Positions 16,756 to 25,898 of a stretch of 25,898 nucleotides of DNA are shown here, in pieces; positions within the stretch are counted from its first letter, which is position 1, and each line of letters opens with the position of its first letter. The DNA is taken from NCBI GenBank assembly GCA_026770575.1, contig MU657222.1:164332-190229 (forward strand). The letters are read 5' to 3'. Origin of the DNA: Pelagophyceae sp. CCMP2097 (Eukaryota > Sar > Pelagophyceae). Position numbers and translations under genes: made by a program. The notes below the pieces were generated by a model. That model was not told the DNA's origin, did no database searches, and saw only the letters and a program-made list of their open reading frames with translations.

Positions 16756-17552
16756 GCATCCCTTTACCATCACACGTCACGAGGCTCACTGCAGCAGTGC
16801 CGAAAACAAAAGGCCGTAGGCAATTTCCAAAATTAATGAAATAATTAACTAATTAAATATTCTGGAGGACGTACGCGCACGCTAGTATGAAAATACTCGA
16901 CAAACTACCTATTTGTCTTGATTTACCTCAAAATACCACATAAATTACCAAATCGTATCCCCAAATACCACAATTTATCACATAAATACGCCCATGCAAT
17001 TTCCGGATGATATCAGAAATCCGAGAAATAATACATTGAGGTTTGATTTCGGCACTGCACAGCAGGAAAATGGGGAACACAGTAGCGGGTACAACGCGTT
17101 CAGTTCGACTCCGTTAAGGTTCGGGCCTTGAGCGCGTATTCCAAACATACCCTTCTTTTTATCCGCTTCCAATGCGCGCAACGCGATTTAACAAGCCGCG
17201 ACCTCGCACGGCCCACAGGGCCCTCAAGCCGAAAGTTAAGTATTTTTTCGAGGCTAAGAGCTCTTTAGCCGATTCTAAACCCTTTTGAATCTTTTTGGTC
17301 GTAAGTTAAGTATTTAATCCTAACCGTATCTGGCGATGTTTTTTGCTCTGGACTCTCTGGCGGGCGCGTCGCTTGCGCTCCTCCGCTTCGTCGGCTCCGC
17401 CTCGGCGGCTCGGACGGCGGCGCGCGCGCGGACCTAACACCAGCTCGGCGCCGCCATAAATCGCTCAAAGAAAATTTGTGGGCAGCAAGGTGGGCATCAC
17501 GGTGGGCACGTCGCTCGTGTCCACCCGACGCCATAGCGGCGATCTCGACGCT
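16756..17552. other. Intergenic region, no gene supported
   Basis: Partly AT-rich (16820-17000), with repeated AAATACCACA words. AGTTAAGTATTT appears twice about 69 bases apart (near 17234 and 17303), with a near-palindrome GGCTAAGAGCTCTTTAGCC between them. No coding or RNA gene is supported. Confidence 0.4.
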
Positions 17553-17950
17553 CGGCCTGGTCGTGCACCGCCTGGACCTGCTCGTGCCAACCTCGCCCGG
17601 CGGCGTCACGACAGACCCGGCGCTCGGCCTTGACGTGCTGCGCCTGTACCTGCACGTGTCCACGTTGCCCGACGGCGTCGTGGCGGATCCTGGCGCTCGG
17701 CCTCGACGTGTACCGCCTGGACCCGCTCGTGCCCATCGCGTCTGGCGGCTCTGCGGTGGCTGGCGCTCGGCCTCGACGTGCACTACCTGGACCTGATCGT
17801 GCCCACGCCGCCCGACGGCGTTGCGACGGCTGGCGCTGGGCCTCGACGTGCAGTGCCTGGACCTGATCGTCTCCATGTCGTCTGGCGGCGTCGTGGCGGA
17901 CCCGGCGCTCGACGTCGACGTGCCGCGCCTGGACCTGCCCTGCTGCGGCA
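17553..17950. repeat. Minisatellite of ~70-bp units
   Basis: About six diverged units begin with a GGCGCTCGGCCTCGACGTG-like word (near 17553, 17621, 17694, 17763, 17834 and 17905). On the plus strand, units in one frame give a 23-24 residue LGLDVxRLDLLVP-type repeat, but the units differ in length and change frame, so a protein role is not supported. Two copies of GTGGAGCGGGACTCTCG (17970-17986, 18042-18058) follow. Confidence 0.75.
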
Positions 17951-18654
17951 CGGGTATGCTGCTGAGATAGCGCGTGGAGCGGGACTCTCGGTGACATACT
18001 CTTCCTCAACACGTTCATCATGGCCGCGTTCTGAAATAGTACGTGGAGCGGGACTCTCGTGCTGGACACGTTTTCAAAACCTGTTGTTTTCACAACATTT
18101 TTTTCTTTTTTTGCAAGTCTCGCTGAATTTATACTCAGCCCCGGAGGCAAAAAGGCACAGACGGAGGAAAGGACCCAGGCCATGCCTGGGCCGCGACGCG
18201 GTACATCCACATCCCGAATGGGCCCGATAAAGCCGCTGACGCAACCGCCCCCCATAAGGCTACCCCGACGAACACGACCAAAGAGCCGAAGTGTCTAGCG
18301 GCCCGTACTTGCATGAGGGGGTCAAGCGCAAAGCGCACAAACCACTCCCGCAGGCATGGCACCCGGGCCTTTTGGACCGGGCGCCTGACTTTGGAACCGA
18401 TTAGCCGGTTGTACCCTATTGGGCCAGCCCCACCCAGGGTAGGGTGGATCTTAAGCAAGCAAGTATTTAGGAATTCTAACGCTTGATCTTGCATTCTTTC
18501 CGAAAGACCTGCAGCTGTGCGGCGGAGTGGGAGTGGGTCCGAGAGGCCTGGATGCGCGTGCTCGCGATGCTCTCCGTGTCCGTGGCGCTCCGCACGGCGT
18601 CGCGCCGCGTCGTCGGCCGCGCGCGCCTCTCGACTGTGCGCTGTCGGGGGAGCA
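17951..18654. other. Intergenic region with a dispersed-repeat piece; no gene supported
   Basis: On the minus strand near 18450-18414 the sequence GATCCACCCTACCCTGGGTG and GGGCTGGCCCAA resembles 11503-11527 inside transposon copy 1. The rest is GC-rich sequence with composition-driven frames. Confidence 0.4.
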
Positions 18655-19523
18655 CACGTGGGGCTCGCTGGGCCTCAGCGGCGACGTCGCAGACGCCGAC
18701 GCGAAGCGCTGACCGACGCCCAACGCGCTCCAGTGCGCCGCCGTCGCGACGGTGCTCTCCGGCGGCGACGCCGTCATCGGCGCCGAGACGGGCTCGGTTA
18801 AGACGCTCGCGTGCGTCGCGTGAACGCCGCCGCCGATCGCGGCGCCAGGTACCTGCTGCCGCTCGTGGCGAACGTCGTCGCGGCGAAGGCTGACGGCGGC
18901 GCGGAGCCGTCGCGGTACCCGCGGGCGCTGATCCTCGTGCCAAACCGCGAGCTTGGCACGCAGCTGCAACGCGTCGCGGCGCTCGGTGCGGCCCGGCGTC
19001 CGAGACGGGCTGTAAGGGCGCCGGAGAGTTTCCGTGACGGCGCCGAGACCGCCCGGAGACGCTCCGAGACCGAGACTGCCCCCGCGCCCGCGCGCATTGC
19101 GGACGATTGCCTCGGCGCAGGCGCCAACATGCTGCCGCCGTTCGGCCGCGCGCAGGAAGGTGAGGCCCTCTTCTCGCTGTCTGCGCGGCACGGCGGCGGC
19201 TCGACGTCGTGGGCGTACGCGCGCGGCGCATGCCTTGACGTGCTCGTGGCGACGCCGTCGTTTGTGGCGTCGCTTGACCGCAAGCTGCCGCTCTGGGACT
19301 CGCTGCGCGCCTCGTCCTCGACGAGGCGGACATGCTCCTCGACGGCGGCTACCTCACGGGCATCGAGCGCTGCCTCGTCGCGCTGAAGCGCGTCGGGCGC
19401 GCGCGCCACTTCGACCCAGAGGCGGACGCGCTGCGGTACCAGCAGCCTCCCGCCGCACCGAGGCTGTGCGCGAGATGGCGCGGCCGTGTGCACCCCTCCA
19501 AGCGCCCCGCGCATTCTCGCTAA
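18655..19523 (+). pseudogene. DEAD-box RNA helicase fragment, frameshifted and truncated
   Basis: Motifs of the N-terminal RecA-like domain occur in the right order but in three frames. Frame 2 holds the Q-motif region PTPNALQ (18713-18733) and motif I AETGSVKT (18782-18805), ending at TGA 18821. Frame 1 holds LLPLVANVV, motif Ia LILVPNRELGTQ (about 18928-18963) and motif Ib DVLVATPS (about 19237). Frame 3 holds motif II VLDEADMLLDGGY (about 19314-19350). Motif I has Val where the P-loop normally has Gly (GSGKT). No motif III (SAT) or second RecA domain follows; after about 19460 the frame is Arg-rich noise to 19523. It is a broken host-type gene for an ATP-dependent RNA helicase. Confidence 0.75.
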
Positions 19524-19717
19524 ACAGGTTAAAAACTTCTAAACGCCAAGAGGGGCGTACCGGACCTACCCCCAGACAAAACGCACCTATGACTCGTGCT
19601 TTTTTGGGCTCGGCTGCGAAAAAATGGGTGTTTTTTGAGGACCCGAAGTTATGGAAAACCCGGAGGCGTGGGTCCTACAGGCCATCTCGTCGCGAACCAT
19701 GGAACGGCCAATCAGAG
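19524..19717. other. Short intergenic region
   Basis: No gene; contains poly-T/A short runs and the 3' flank of the minus-strand transposon gene. Confidence 0.4.
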
Positions 19718-20764
19718 TTATTTAAGGTGCTTCTTCTCGTATGGGGCGAGCTTGAGGGCGCTCTCGAGGCCCGCCGGCATGGCCGTCGATTCGTGGAGGC
19801 GGCACCAGTGCGCCTTCATGTTGTTAGACCAGACGGCGGGGCGCTTCTTCTCCTTGCGCTTCCTGGAGACCTCCGTGCCGGGTAGCTTGTGGTCGTCCTC
19901 AGCGAAATTGGGGTGGCAGGCGGGGCAGACGATGGGGTGGTTCGTCGACGGAGACTTCTTTGACGACTTTGCCAAAGCAGCGGCGGTTAACTTGACGCAG
20001 CGGTCGAGGGTGTGTCGCTGTCCGCCGTGGGCGCAAAAGCCGCGCATGCGATGCGCGGTTGGCAGCAGCTGATGCTGCTCGTCTTCTCGATGAACGCCGG
20101 GCACTCCGACGCGGGGCCAAAGCACAGCAGGCACATCTCAGGGTACGGCACCGTGCTGGGTGTCCAGAGAACGTGGTGCGCTGCGTGCATCAAGCTGGCG
20201 CCCACGTCGGCGAGCTCCCTGGAGCAGCCGACGATCGGGCACGAGCAGCGCGCGTTGAGCACCTTGCGCAGCTCCGTTGTAAAGAGGCGCGCGCCCGACG
20301 CATCGCGGTGCGCAACGTTTCCGGGCGCCGTCGTCAAAACGTCGATGGCGCCCGGCTCGTCCGCGACCCGGAGCCAGAGCGTCGCCGCGACGTCGTTGAG
20401 GCCGTCAACATCAGCGGCGAGCTTGATGCCGCCGTCGGCTGTGTATTTCTCGGCGCGGAGCGTCAGCGGCAACAGCGCCGAGCCGACGACTTGAAGCTCC
20501 TTGTGGCTCGACACACCGACAGAGTAGAGGACGCCGTTCCGGGCCGTCCCCGCGAGCGGCCGCACGCAGGCCGAGGGCCTGGTGTCCACGAGCTCGGCTG
20601 GCGTCAGTCCCGACGTCGAAGCGTTTGCGCCGTGCGGCGCCCACAGCGACACGACCTCGGCGAGCACGACCGTCGGGATCTTCTCGATGAAGAGGAGGAC
20701 CGCAATATAGTCGGAGACGTGGACTTTCTCGGCGACCGCTGAAGTTGCGTCGACGGCATCGCTC

Positions 20765-20850
20765 GTGCGCGGGCCACCGTGCAACGGCGCGTTTGCGATG
20801 ACGACGACGCTCGTGCGCGGGACTCCGTGCAACGGCGCGTTCGCGACGCG
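20765..20850. repeat. Tandem duplication of an ANAPLHG-PRTS segment
   Basis: CTCGTGCGCGGG and GTGCAACGGCGCGTT occur twice about 50 bases apart. On the minus strand the copies read ANAPLHGVPRTS and ANAPLHGGPRTS in the same frame. Confidence 0.7.
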
Positions 20851-21027
20851 GCCGCCGCCGACGCCCGTGCGCACCGTCGTCTTTCGGATCTCTCGTGACT
20901 GGCCCAGTTCCTTCAAGAGGCTCGCGACGTAAGTACGCTCGCCCGCCTTGCTCTTGGGGTGGTCCGTGATGTAGGTCGACTGCTTGATCTCTTTCGGGTC
21001 AACCTCCAGGTTCTCCTCAAACTCACG

Positions 21028-21404
21028 CGCGTCGTCGTCGGCGCCCTGCGCCGCGTCGACGGCGCTCTGCGCCTCGTCGTTGGCGCCCTGCGCCACGTCG
21101 TCTGCGCCCTGTGCCGAGTCGTTTGCGTCAACGTGTCACGTCTCTCCGTGGCGACCGCGCTCCCGAGGCAGCGGCGCGTGCTGCGGGCGTTCCGACGTAC
21201 CTCGGCATCGCCCTCGTCGTCGGCGCCCTGCGTCGCGTCGTCGACGCTCTGCACCTCGTCGTTGGCGCCCTGCGCCACGTCGTCGGCGGCCTGTGCCGAG
21301 TCGTTCGCGTCAACGTGTCACGTCTCTCCGTGGCGACCGCGCCCCCGAGGCAGCGGGGCGTGCTGCGGGCGTTCCGACGTACCTCGGCATCGTCCTCGTC
21401 GGCG
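21028..21404. repeat. 182-bp tandem duplication containing 21-bp acidic units
   Basis: Two copies are offset by exactly 182 bases (for example ACGTGTCACG at 21131 and 21313, GCGCCCTG at 21041 and 21223). Inside each, minus-strand 21-bp units encode heptads such as AQGADDV and AQGANDE. Since 182 is not a multiple of three, the duplication throws the reading frame. Confidence 0.85.
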
Positions 21405-24273
21405 TCCGCGACGCTGCCGTTCCAGTGCAGCAGAGTGATGGACAGGTTCTTGGCGACGATGGCGCCGATGCACAACTCGGCGTCGGAGTAGATGCCCGTT
21501 GTCCTCAGCGCCTGCACCGCGACCGAGATGCCGAGGCACCAGGAGCTCATGAGGTTGACCTTGCTCGGGTCGACGCCCGTCCACGTCCTGGTCTTCATGT
21601 GGCCGACCGACGACGAGAGGAGGCGCGACGTGCCCTGCCAGGTCGGGTGCTCATCGTACACGCCGCGGAGCCCGACGATGGTCGACATGCGCCCCTCGAG
21701 CTGCACCGGATCAAAGTTTCGCAGCGCGCCCTGCAGCGTGCGTAAAATGCTAAACGGCTTCTCGACGTCGTGCGTCCCGTCGAAGAAGAGGTAGCACTCC
21801 GGCACGCCCATGAGCTGAGCGCGCGCGATGATGGTAATGTGCGAGTTGATGGCGCGCGCGATGCTGCGGCAGGTCTGCGGCGCAAGGAAGCCGGCCGAGT
21901 GGCGCTTCATGACGACGAGAGCAGTGCCGAGCTCGGCGAGGTTAGTCACATGCTGGCCGAGCGACGCGTCGGGCCGCGTGAAGTAGAAGTCCAAGCACCT
22001 CGCCAAGTAGGCGAGCGGCTGCAGCTCGCGCAGCTTCTCGGCGAGCGCTGGCTTCTTGATGTCGTCGACGTCGACCTTGAGTTCCGACGGCGCGAGCTCC
22101 GAAAGCAACGCCAGCGCGCGCATGCCCTTGACCATGGAGCCGACGTTCTGGTGGTCGACGACGTTCGGCGGCGGCCAGTAGCCCTCGAGCGTCTTGACGG
22201 GGATGCCCGTGTACGCGTGCACGACAGCGATGAGCGTTTCGCGGCGCATCAAGATGCGGTCAATCGTGAAGCCCCCCCGAGAGCACAGCTTGCCACGGAC
22301 GTTCTTGCCGTTGTGCTGCTGGTCGGTGCATGCGCGCGTGAGGTGCGGGTCCGACAGGAGGTCGATAAGCGGGAGCTTCTCGAGCAAGGCGCGCAGCTTG
22401 CCTACGGCGGTCGCGCGGTCCCGGAAGATTCGCGTGCCGTTTGACGCGCCCACGCGCCGCCTTTCACGCACCTTGCGGCATGTCGTTCTCGAGGCCAACT
22501 AACGCGTACGTTGCCGTGTTCGTCGAGTCGGCGTCGGAACAGACAGAAACGAGAGGCCCGCGGCCAGGCTCGTACTCGTTCTGCCAAATTGCGAGCGCCT
22601 TACACACCATGAAAGCCTGGTCATCGGCGCCCCCGCTTCCCTTGAGCTTGGCTGTGAACGTCGTGAAGATGGACGTGATGGACGAGGCCGTGGCGGTGCG
22701 GATGATGCAGAGCACCGTCGCTTCCTTGGAGAGGAGAAGCTCGCCCTCGTTGAACGCCGCCTCGATGCACTACACGTCCGCGTACGACTTTATCGTCAAT
22801 TCGCCTTCAAATTCCGACTCGCGCGCCACCCGCAGCCCGCCGAGGGCGCCGATCTCAGCATAATTACAGCCGAGGCGCTCGTCGACGTTGACGTTGTCAA
22901 AGGCGATGTGGTGCAGGGCTGGGACCGCGTCCGCGCCCGGCGGGTTTGCGCCGAAGGTCCGCCGCAGGTTCTCGCGCAACGACGCCACCTTGACCGTGCC
23001 GGAACACGCGACGTGCCGCGGGATCTCGTAAAGCGCCCGCCGCTTCAAGGTCCGCAGCGAGGGCCCGCCGTCGACGGCCGCGTTGATGCGCAGCGCTCGC
23101 CGGCCGCCGAGGGCCAAGAGGGCGCAGGCCTTCTAATAATCGTTGCGGTCCAATTCGCCCTTGGGCACGTAGCCGTCGACGGCGCGCTCGAGCTCGCGCG
23201 CGATGGTCTCCGCCGTCGCGCCGTTCTTGAGCAGGCGGCGAGCGATAATGTGGAGCCGCGGGAGGTTGCCCACCGCGAGTGCCGTGAGCATTCGGCTGGA
23301 AGCCGACGAGACCTTGGCGAGCTGCGCCAGCTTGCTCGACTGCGTCAGCGCCTTGAGCGAGATGTCGCGCCAGGCGCCGATTCGGTGACGAATGCGCCGC
23401 TGCAGCTGTTTCCGCGTGAGGTATTGGTTGTTCAACGACGACAGGTGCAGGTCGTCGTCCCAAGCGCGGTCGATGAGACCCAAGAGCTTCGTGTTGCCGA
23501 CGAGCTTGGCGCACTCGTTGCAGGCCGCCGCGTCCAAAGCGCCGAGCGCGCGGCTGGCGTCGACGATGCCGTCGCAAAAGATGGACCGATGACGCGATTC
23601 TACGTTGGGCTCCGTCCACGTCACCCACGTCTCGCCGCCGATGCCGTGCGGGTAGTTGTCCGTGACCGGCATGGGCAGGCGGATCTCGACGCCGTGGCAC
23701 ACGAAGAGCCGTCGCTCCTCGACGAAGATTTCTTCTTCGCGCATCTCAGCGAGTTCGCGGCGCAACGCGCCGTTCGCGGCGATCTCGGAGAGCATCCGCG
23801 ACTCGAGCAGGTGTAAGACGCTCGTGTGCGTGCGCAGCGTGATCTCGGGCGCCGTGCAGTCCGCGCCCTGGCTAAAACGCATTACCGACGGGGCAGCACT
23901 GCCGAAGCAGCCCGGACGACCGTCTGCCGCTGCAGCAGCGGCGGCGGCGGCGGCACGGGCGCGCCGAGCTTGCGGGCATTGTCCATTTCCTGTTGCCGTA
24001 GGTCGCGCGCCTACGGCTCTTGAGATAAAGAGGAGCTCTCGCAAGGTGGACAACATGTTCACCGACGCTCGCCGACGCACCTCTTTGTCAGCGGTGCCTG
24101 CCGCTTGCGACCTGTCCAAAAAGGATGCCATGAGGGCTGCCCCCTTGACACCCAAGTCGGCAGCCGCCTTGTCGCGGTCCATAGCGCGGTCCAAAGCCAA
24201 CTTCTCGCGGAACTCGCGGTCCTTAACCGCCTTGGGCTTGTGCTTCGCCTCCATGTGCTGGTTCAGAATGTAT

Positions 24274-24377
24274 CTGCGCACGAGGCAAATATCCACAGGG
24301 GCGGCCCGAGAGAGCCGTGGGGGGTCTGTGGAGGGCTGTGGAGGGTCCGTAGAAGGGGGTCTTAAGAGGGTCCTCAC
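24274..24377 (-). other. Spliceosomal intron (104 bp) in the transposon gene
   Basis: On the minus strand the sequence reads GG|GTGAGG at the donor (24377) and GTGCGCAG|A at the acceptor (24274). Removal joins the two coding frames in phase 2, leaving HCQCGEKLKTAT before the junction and YILNQHMEAKH after it, so a C-x-C...H-x4-H zinc-finger-like motif is rebuilt. Without splicing the frame ends at the TGA inside the donor (GGG TGA). Confidence 0.75.
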
Positions 24378-24913
24378 CCGGTAGCTGTCTTGAGCTTTTC
24401 GCCGCACTGGCAATGCACGCCGCGCGCAAAGCCGCCGGAGACCTCTGAAATCTTCTCGAACAGCACCGTGACGTCGCCGTCGTCGTCGAACGTGTGCGTG
24501 TGCGAGATGGAGCCGCTCCAGTTCGCACTTTTCGCCTCACGTCGCAGGGTCGCGTAACTGACCTGCTTCGCCACGCACGCAGCGCCGTGGGCCTTGAACC
24601 CTTGCTCGTGGTACGACCTGGTGCCGAATGTGCGGTGACAACTGTCGCACTTCGCCTCGCGCGCGCCCGTGCGCGTGTACTTGTACACGAGCTCTCCGTC
24701 CACGATGAGCATTGCACAACCGACGGGCACGAACGCGACGCCTTTGGCCGCGTGCCACACCGCGTCGGTGTCACACGGGCTCGTCAGCTCGTGGTGGTCC
24801 TCGTCGTCGTCCTCAAAATCCATCTCCGACTCGCCAGCGGCCTCCAGGCGCGGCCGCACCTGCACGCGGTGGCTCGGCGAGCTTCCCGCGTCACGCCCGC
24901 GCCTCTGGGCCAT

Positions 24914-25007
24914 CAGCGCACGGTGTTCGAGGACCTACTTACCCTCTCGGCTGCCTCTTGGATCAAGTGGTTATCTCGCCCCCTAGTGATTGCCTCGGGC
25001 GAGCAAC
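24914..25007. other. Spacer between transposon gene and transposon copy 2
   Basis: Contains CTCGGCTGCCTCTTGGATCAAGTGG (about 24947-24970), a close relative of the sequence near 13260. It may be the 5' leader or terminal region of the minus-strand element. Confidence 0.4.
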
Positions 25008-25217
25008 CACCGGCAGGGTCTGCAAATCGAGCTTGTAAAGACTAAATATTCAATGCAAATACCAAAATTTTAAGCAAATACAGGGTTTAAAAAGCGGAAC
25101 TTACCTCCCTCATTTAGTGCACGCGCCAGCGCCTGTACCACCCCGGGACCCGCGTACTGCGGTAGCGAAGTGCGGATCAGCGGTCACAGCCCGCGCCCCA
25201 AGATCGCTGCATCTTTC

Positions 25218-25317
25218 GCTCCCGCAGTTGGACAACCACTGCCTGAGCGGCCTTTGATGCAAATTCGAGTCGGAAGAGCCTGTCAAGCTGCGCCCGTGAC
25301 TGTTGAACTGCGGGAGC
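25218..25317. repeat. Stem-loop arms in transposon copy 2
   Basis: GCTCCCGCAGTTGGAC (25218-25233) pairs with GTTGAACTGCGGGAGC (25302-25317), with one mismatch and one G-T pair. Two stem positions differ from copy 1 and both are compensated. Confidence 0.7.
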
Positions 25318-25343
25318 CAAAGGCGGGCCCCGGTTCCAAGCCC

Positions 25344-25352
25344 GTATATGTA
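25344..25352 (+). promoter_or_regulatory. TATA-like element, copy 2
   Basis: GTATATGTA lies at the place of the TATATATA of copy 1, with the same distance (about 42 bases) to the ATG. Confidence 0.4.
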
Positions 25353-25393
25353 GGTCCCGTGAGAGTACCGCGCTCTTTTAAGCGCTGGAGCCG

Positions 25394-25744
25394 ATGGAGC
25401 ATCCGTTGGCGGTCTCTCGACTGCCCGCTCGGCCCCCGGTCGCGACTCTGCGCGCTGACGTCGTGGCCCTGCGCGCTGGAGAAGTCGTGGGCGAGGTGCT
25501 CGAGTCGGCCGACACCGCCAAAGCAGATGGCAAACCCTTTTGGGGGGGCGACGAACGCCTCAGGTCTGAGGTCGTGCGTTTGATCACCGACGCCGACGAG
25601 GAGGCGCGTCGATTTGTCAGCACGGCCTGCATCGCAGACTTTAACGAAATGGTGCGGCGCGCGATCGCCTCGAGCGAATCGCTCCAGTGGAAATGTGCTG
25701 ACAAGAGGCCATACAATCCCAAACGCCGCAAGGCGTGGGCTTGA
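25394..25744 (+). CDS. Transposon-encoded protein of unknown function, copy 2 (first part)
   Basis: From ATG 25394 the frame is open for 116 codons to TGA 25742-25744. It has VVGEVLESADT, GGDERLRSEVVRLITDADEE, ARRFV and FNEMVRRAIASS, each with a counterpart in copy 1. Near the end, KAWA is followed by the stop and then by CFNSKRALVS in the same frame. Copy 1 reads RAWCFNS straight through, so six extra bases (GCTTGA) bring the stop in copy 2. Past it, CGCGSSAVHQPECGEW mirrors the Cys-rich segment of copy 1. Thus the ancestral protein continued, and this copy is probably truncated. No known domain is recognised; the first half is charged and likely helical. Confidence 0.5.
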   Translation: MEHPLAVSRLPARPPVATLRADVVALRAGEVVGEVLESADTAKADGKPFWGGDERLRSEVVRLITDADEEARRFVSTACIADFNEMVRRAIASSESLQWKCADKRPYNPKRRKAWA

Positions 25745-25898
25745 TGCTTCAACTCGAAACGCGCCCTGGTGTCGCGACGTCGGTCAACATCCTGCGGCTG
25801 TGGCAGCAGCGCTGTTCACCAACCCGAATGCGGCGAATGGCTGCCGCCGCTTGCTCCGAGCGCGCGCCCAACTCCGAACGCAGCTGCAGCTTGGAAGC

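Larger units (their letters stand above)
19718..24913 (-). pseudogene. Large transposon protein, P-element-like, with zinc-finger-like ends; interrupted
   Basis: The start is ATG 24913-24911. The N-terminus carries a cysteine cluster (CDSCHRTFG, then FKAHGAAC) and an acidic stretch. After the intron at 24274-24377 comes LNQHMEAKH. The body (24273-22464) continues in one frame through in-frame TAGs at 23133-23135 and 22770-22772, then changes frame near 22480. It contains IAFDNVNVDER, VSVCSDADS, a DQQHNGKNVRG word, VVDHQNVGSMVK and DGTHDVEKPFSILRT. This order resembles P-element-like DDE transposases and a repetitive gene family in mushrooms. A frameshifting acidic repeat follows (21028-21404). 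The C-terminus has CSCPIVGC...HAAHH and, in another frame, CPACHP...WSNNMKAHWCRLH, ending at TAA 19718. Family membership is inference; catalytic residues cannot be assigned with certainty. Confidence 0.55.
25008..25898 (+). mobile_element. DNA transposon copy 2, cut by the window end
   Basis: Begins CACCGGCAGGGTCTGCAAAT, as copy 1 does at 9390, and is clearly alignable with 9390 to about 10145. The last ~38 bases (25861-25898) match 10990-11027, so about 0.7-0.8 kb present in copy 1 is absent or strongly changed in copy 2. The right end lies outside the window. Confidence 0.8.

Noticed and set aside
17553..17950. Leucine-rich-repeat-like protein
   Set aside because: Units of unequal length change frame and there is no flanking coding sequence; a minisatellite explains it.
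17553..21404. CRISPR array
   Set aside because: Repeats are diverged tandem units without regular unique spacers and the DNA is eukaryotic.

Overview
The window looks like a piece of a nuclear genome from a GC-rich protist, most likely a microalga. The reasons are canonical spliceosomal splice signals, a decayed DEAD-box RNA helicase, a plant/alga-style beta-helix protein fragment and many DNA-transposon remnants. The species cannot be named from the sequence. Two base compositions meet sharply: an AT-rich block from about 140 to 9040, and GC-rich, repeat-dense sequence on both sides.

The AT-rich block is best read as an endogenous, decaying polinton-like virus (PLV, related to virophages). 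In order it holds: a large replication protein (polymerase-like domain, SF1 helicase, C-terminal GIY-YIG nuclease; 639-3874); a small acidic protein (3938-4159); a charged protein (4182-4573); a T5orf172/GIY-YIG-like protein (4632-5417); a small membrane protein (5423-5626); an FtsK/HerA-type packaging ATPase (5643-6396); an Asn-rich acidic protein (6442-6855, perhaps to 6958); a class 3 lipase on the minus strand (6980-7592); the minor capsid (penton-like) protein (7632-8556); and the first ~150 codons of the double jelly-roll major capsid protein (8589-~9040), cut off where GC-rich DNA begins. Most genes carry frameshifts in A/T homopolymers, three carry single in-frame stops, and the replication protein lacks any visible Walker A motif. 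An A/T-rich box containing TTTAAA recurs just upstream of many starts.

The GC-rich part is a graveyard of mobile elements. A 2371-bp transposon with near-perfect terminal inverted repeats and a 3-bp target duplication lies at 9390-11760. A second copy in the same orientation begins at 25008 and runs off the window. A 42-bp inverted repeat frames a 893-bp element (13875-14767). Other structures are a 36-bp-arm hairpin (15559-15679), a nested palindrome (16676-16755), a ~70-bp minisatellite (17553-17950) and a 182-bp tandem duplication (21028-21404). Host-like remnants are a right-handed beta-helix protein (minus, 15797-16629), a DEAD-box helicase (18655-19523) and tRNA-like arms near 13000.

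The largest GC-rich gene, minus strand 24913-19718, is a transposon protein with N- and C-terminal zinc-finger-like clusters and a P-element-like body. It contains a 104-bp intron whose removal rebuilds a zinc-finger-like motif, followed by two in-frame TAG stops and several frameshifts.

The viral genes together would make a replication module (polymerase/helicase/nuclease) and a morphogenesis module (ATPase, minor and major capsid proteins) with an accessory lipase. As read here the element could not complete a cycle.
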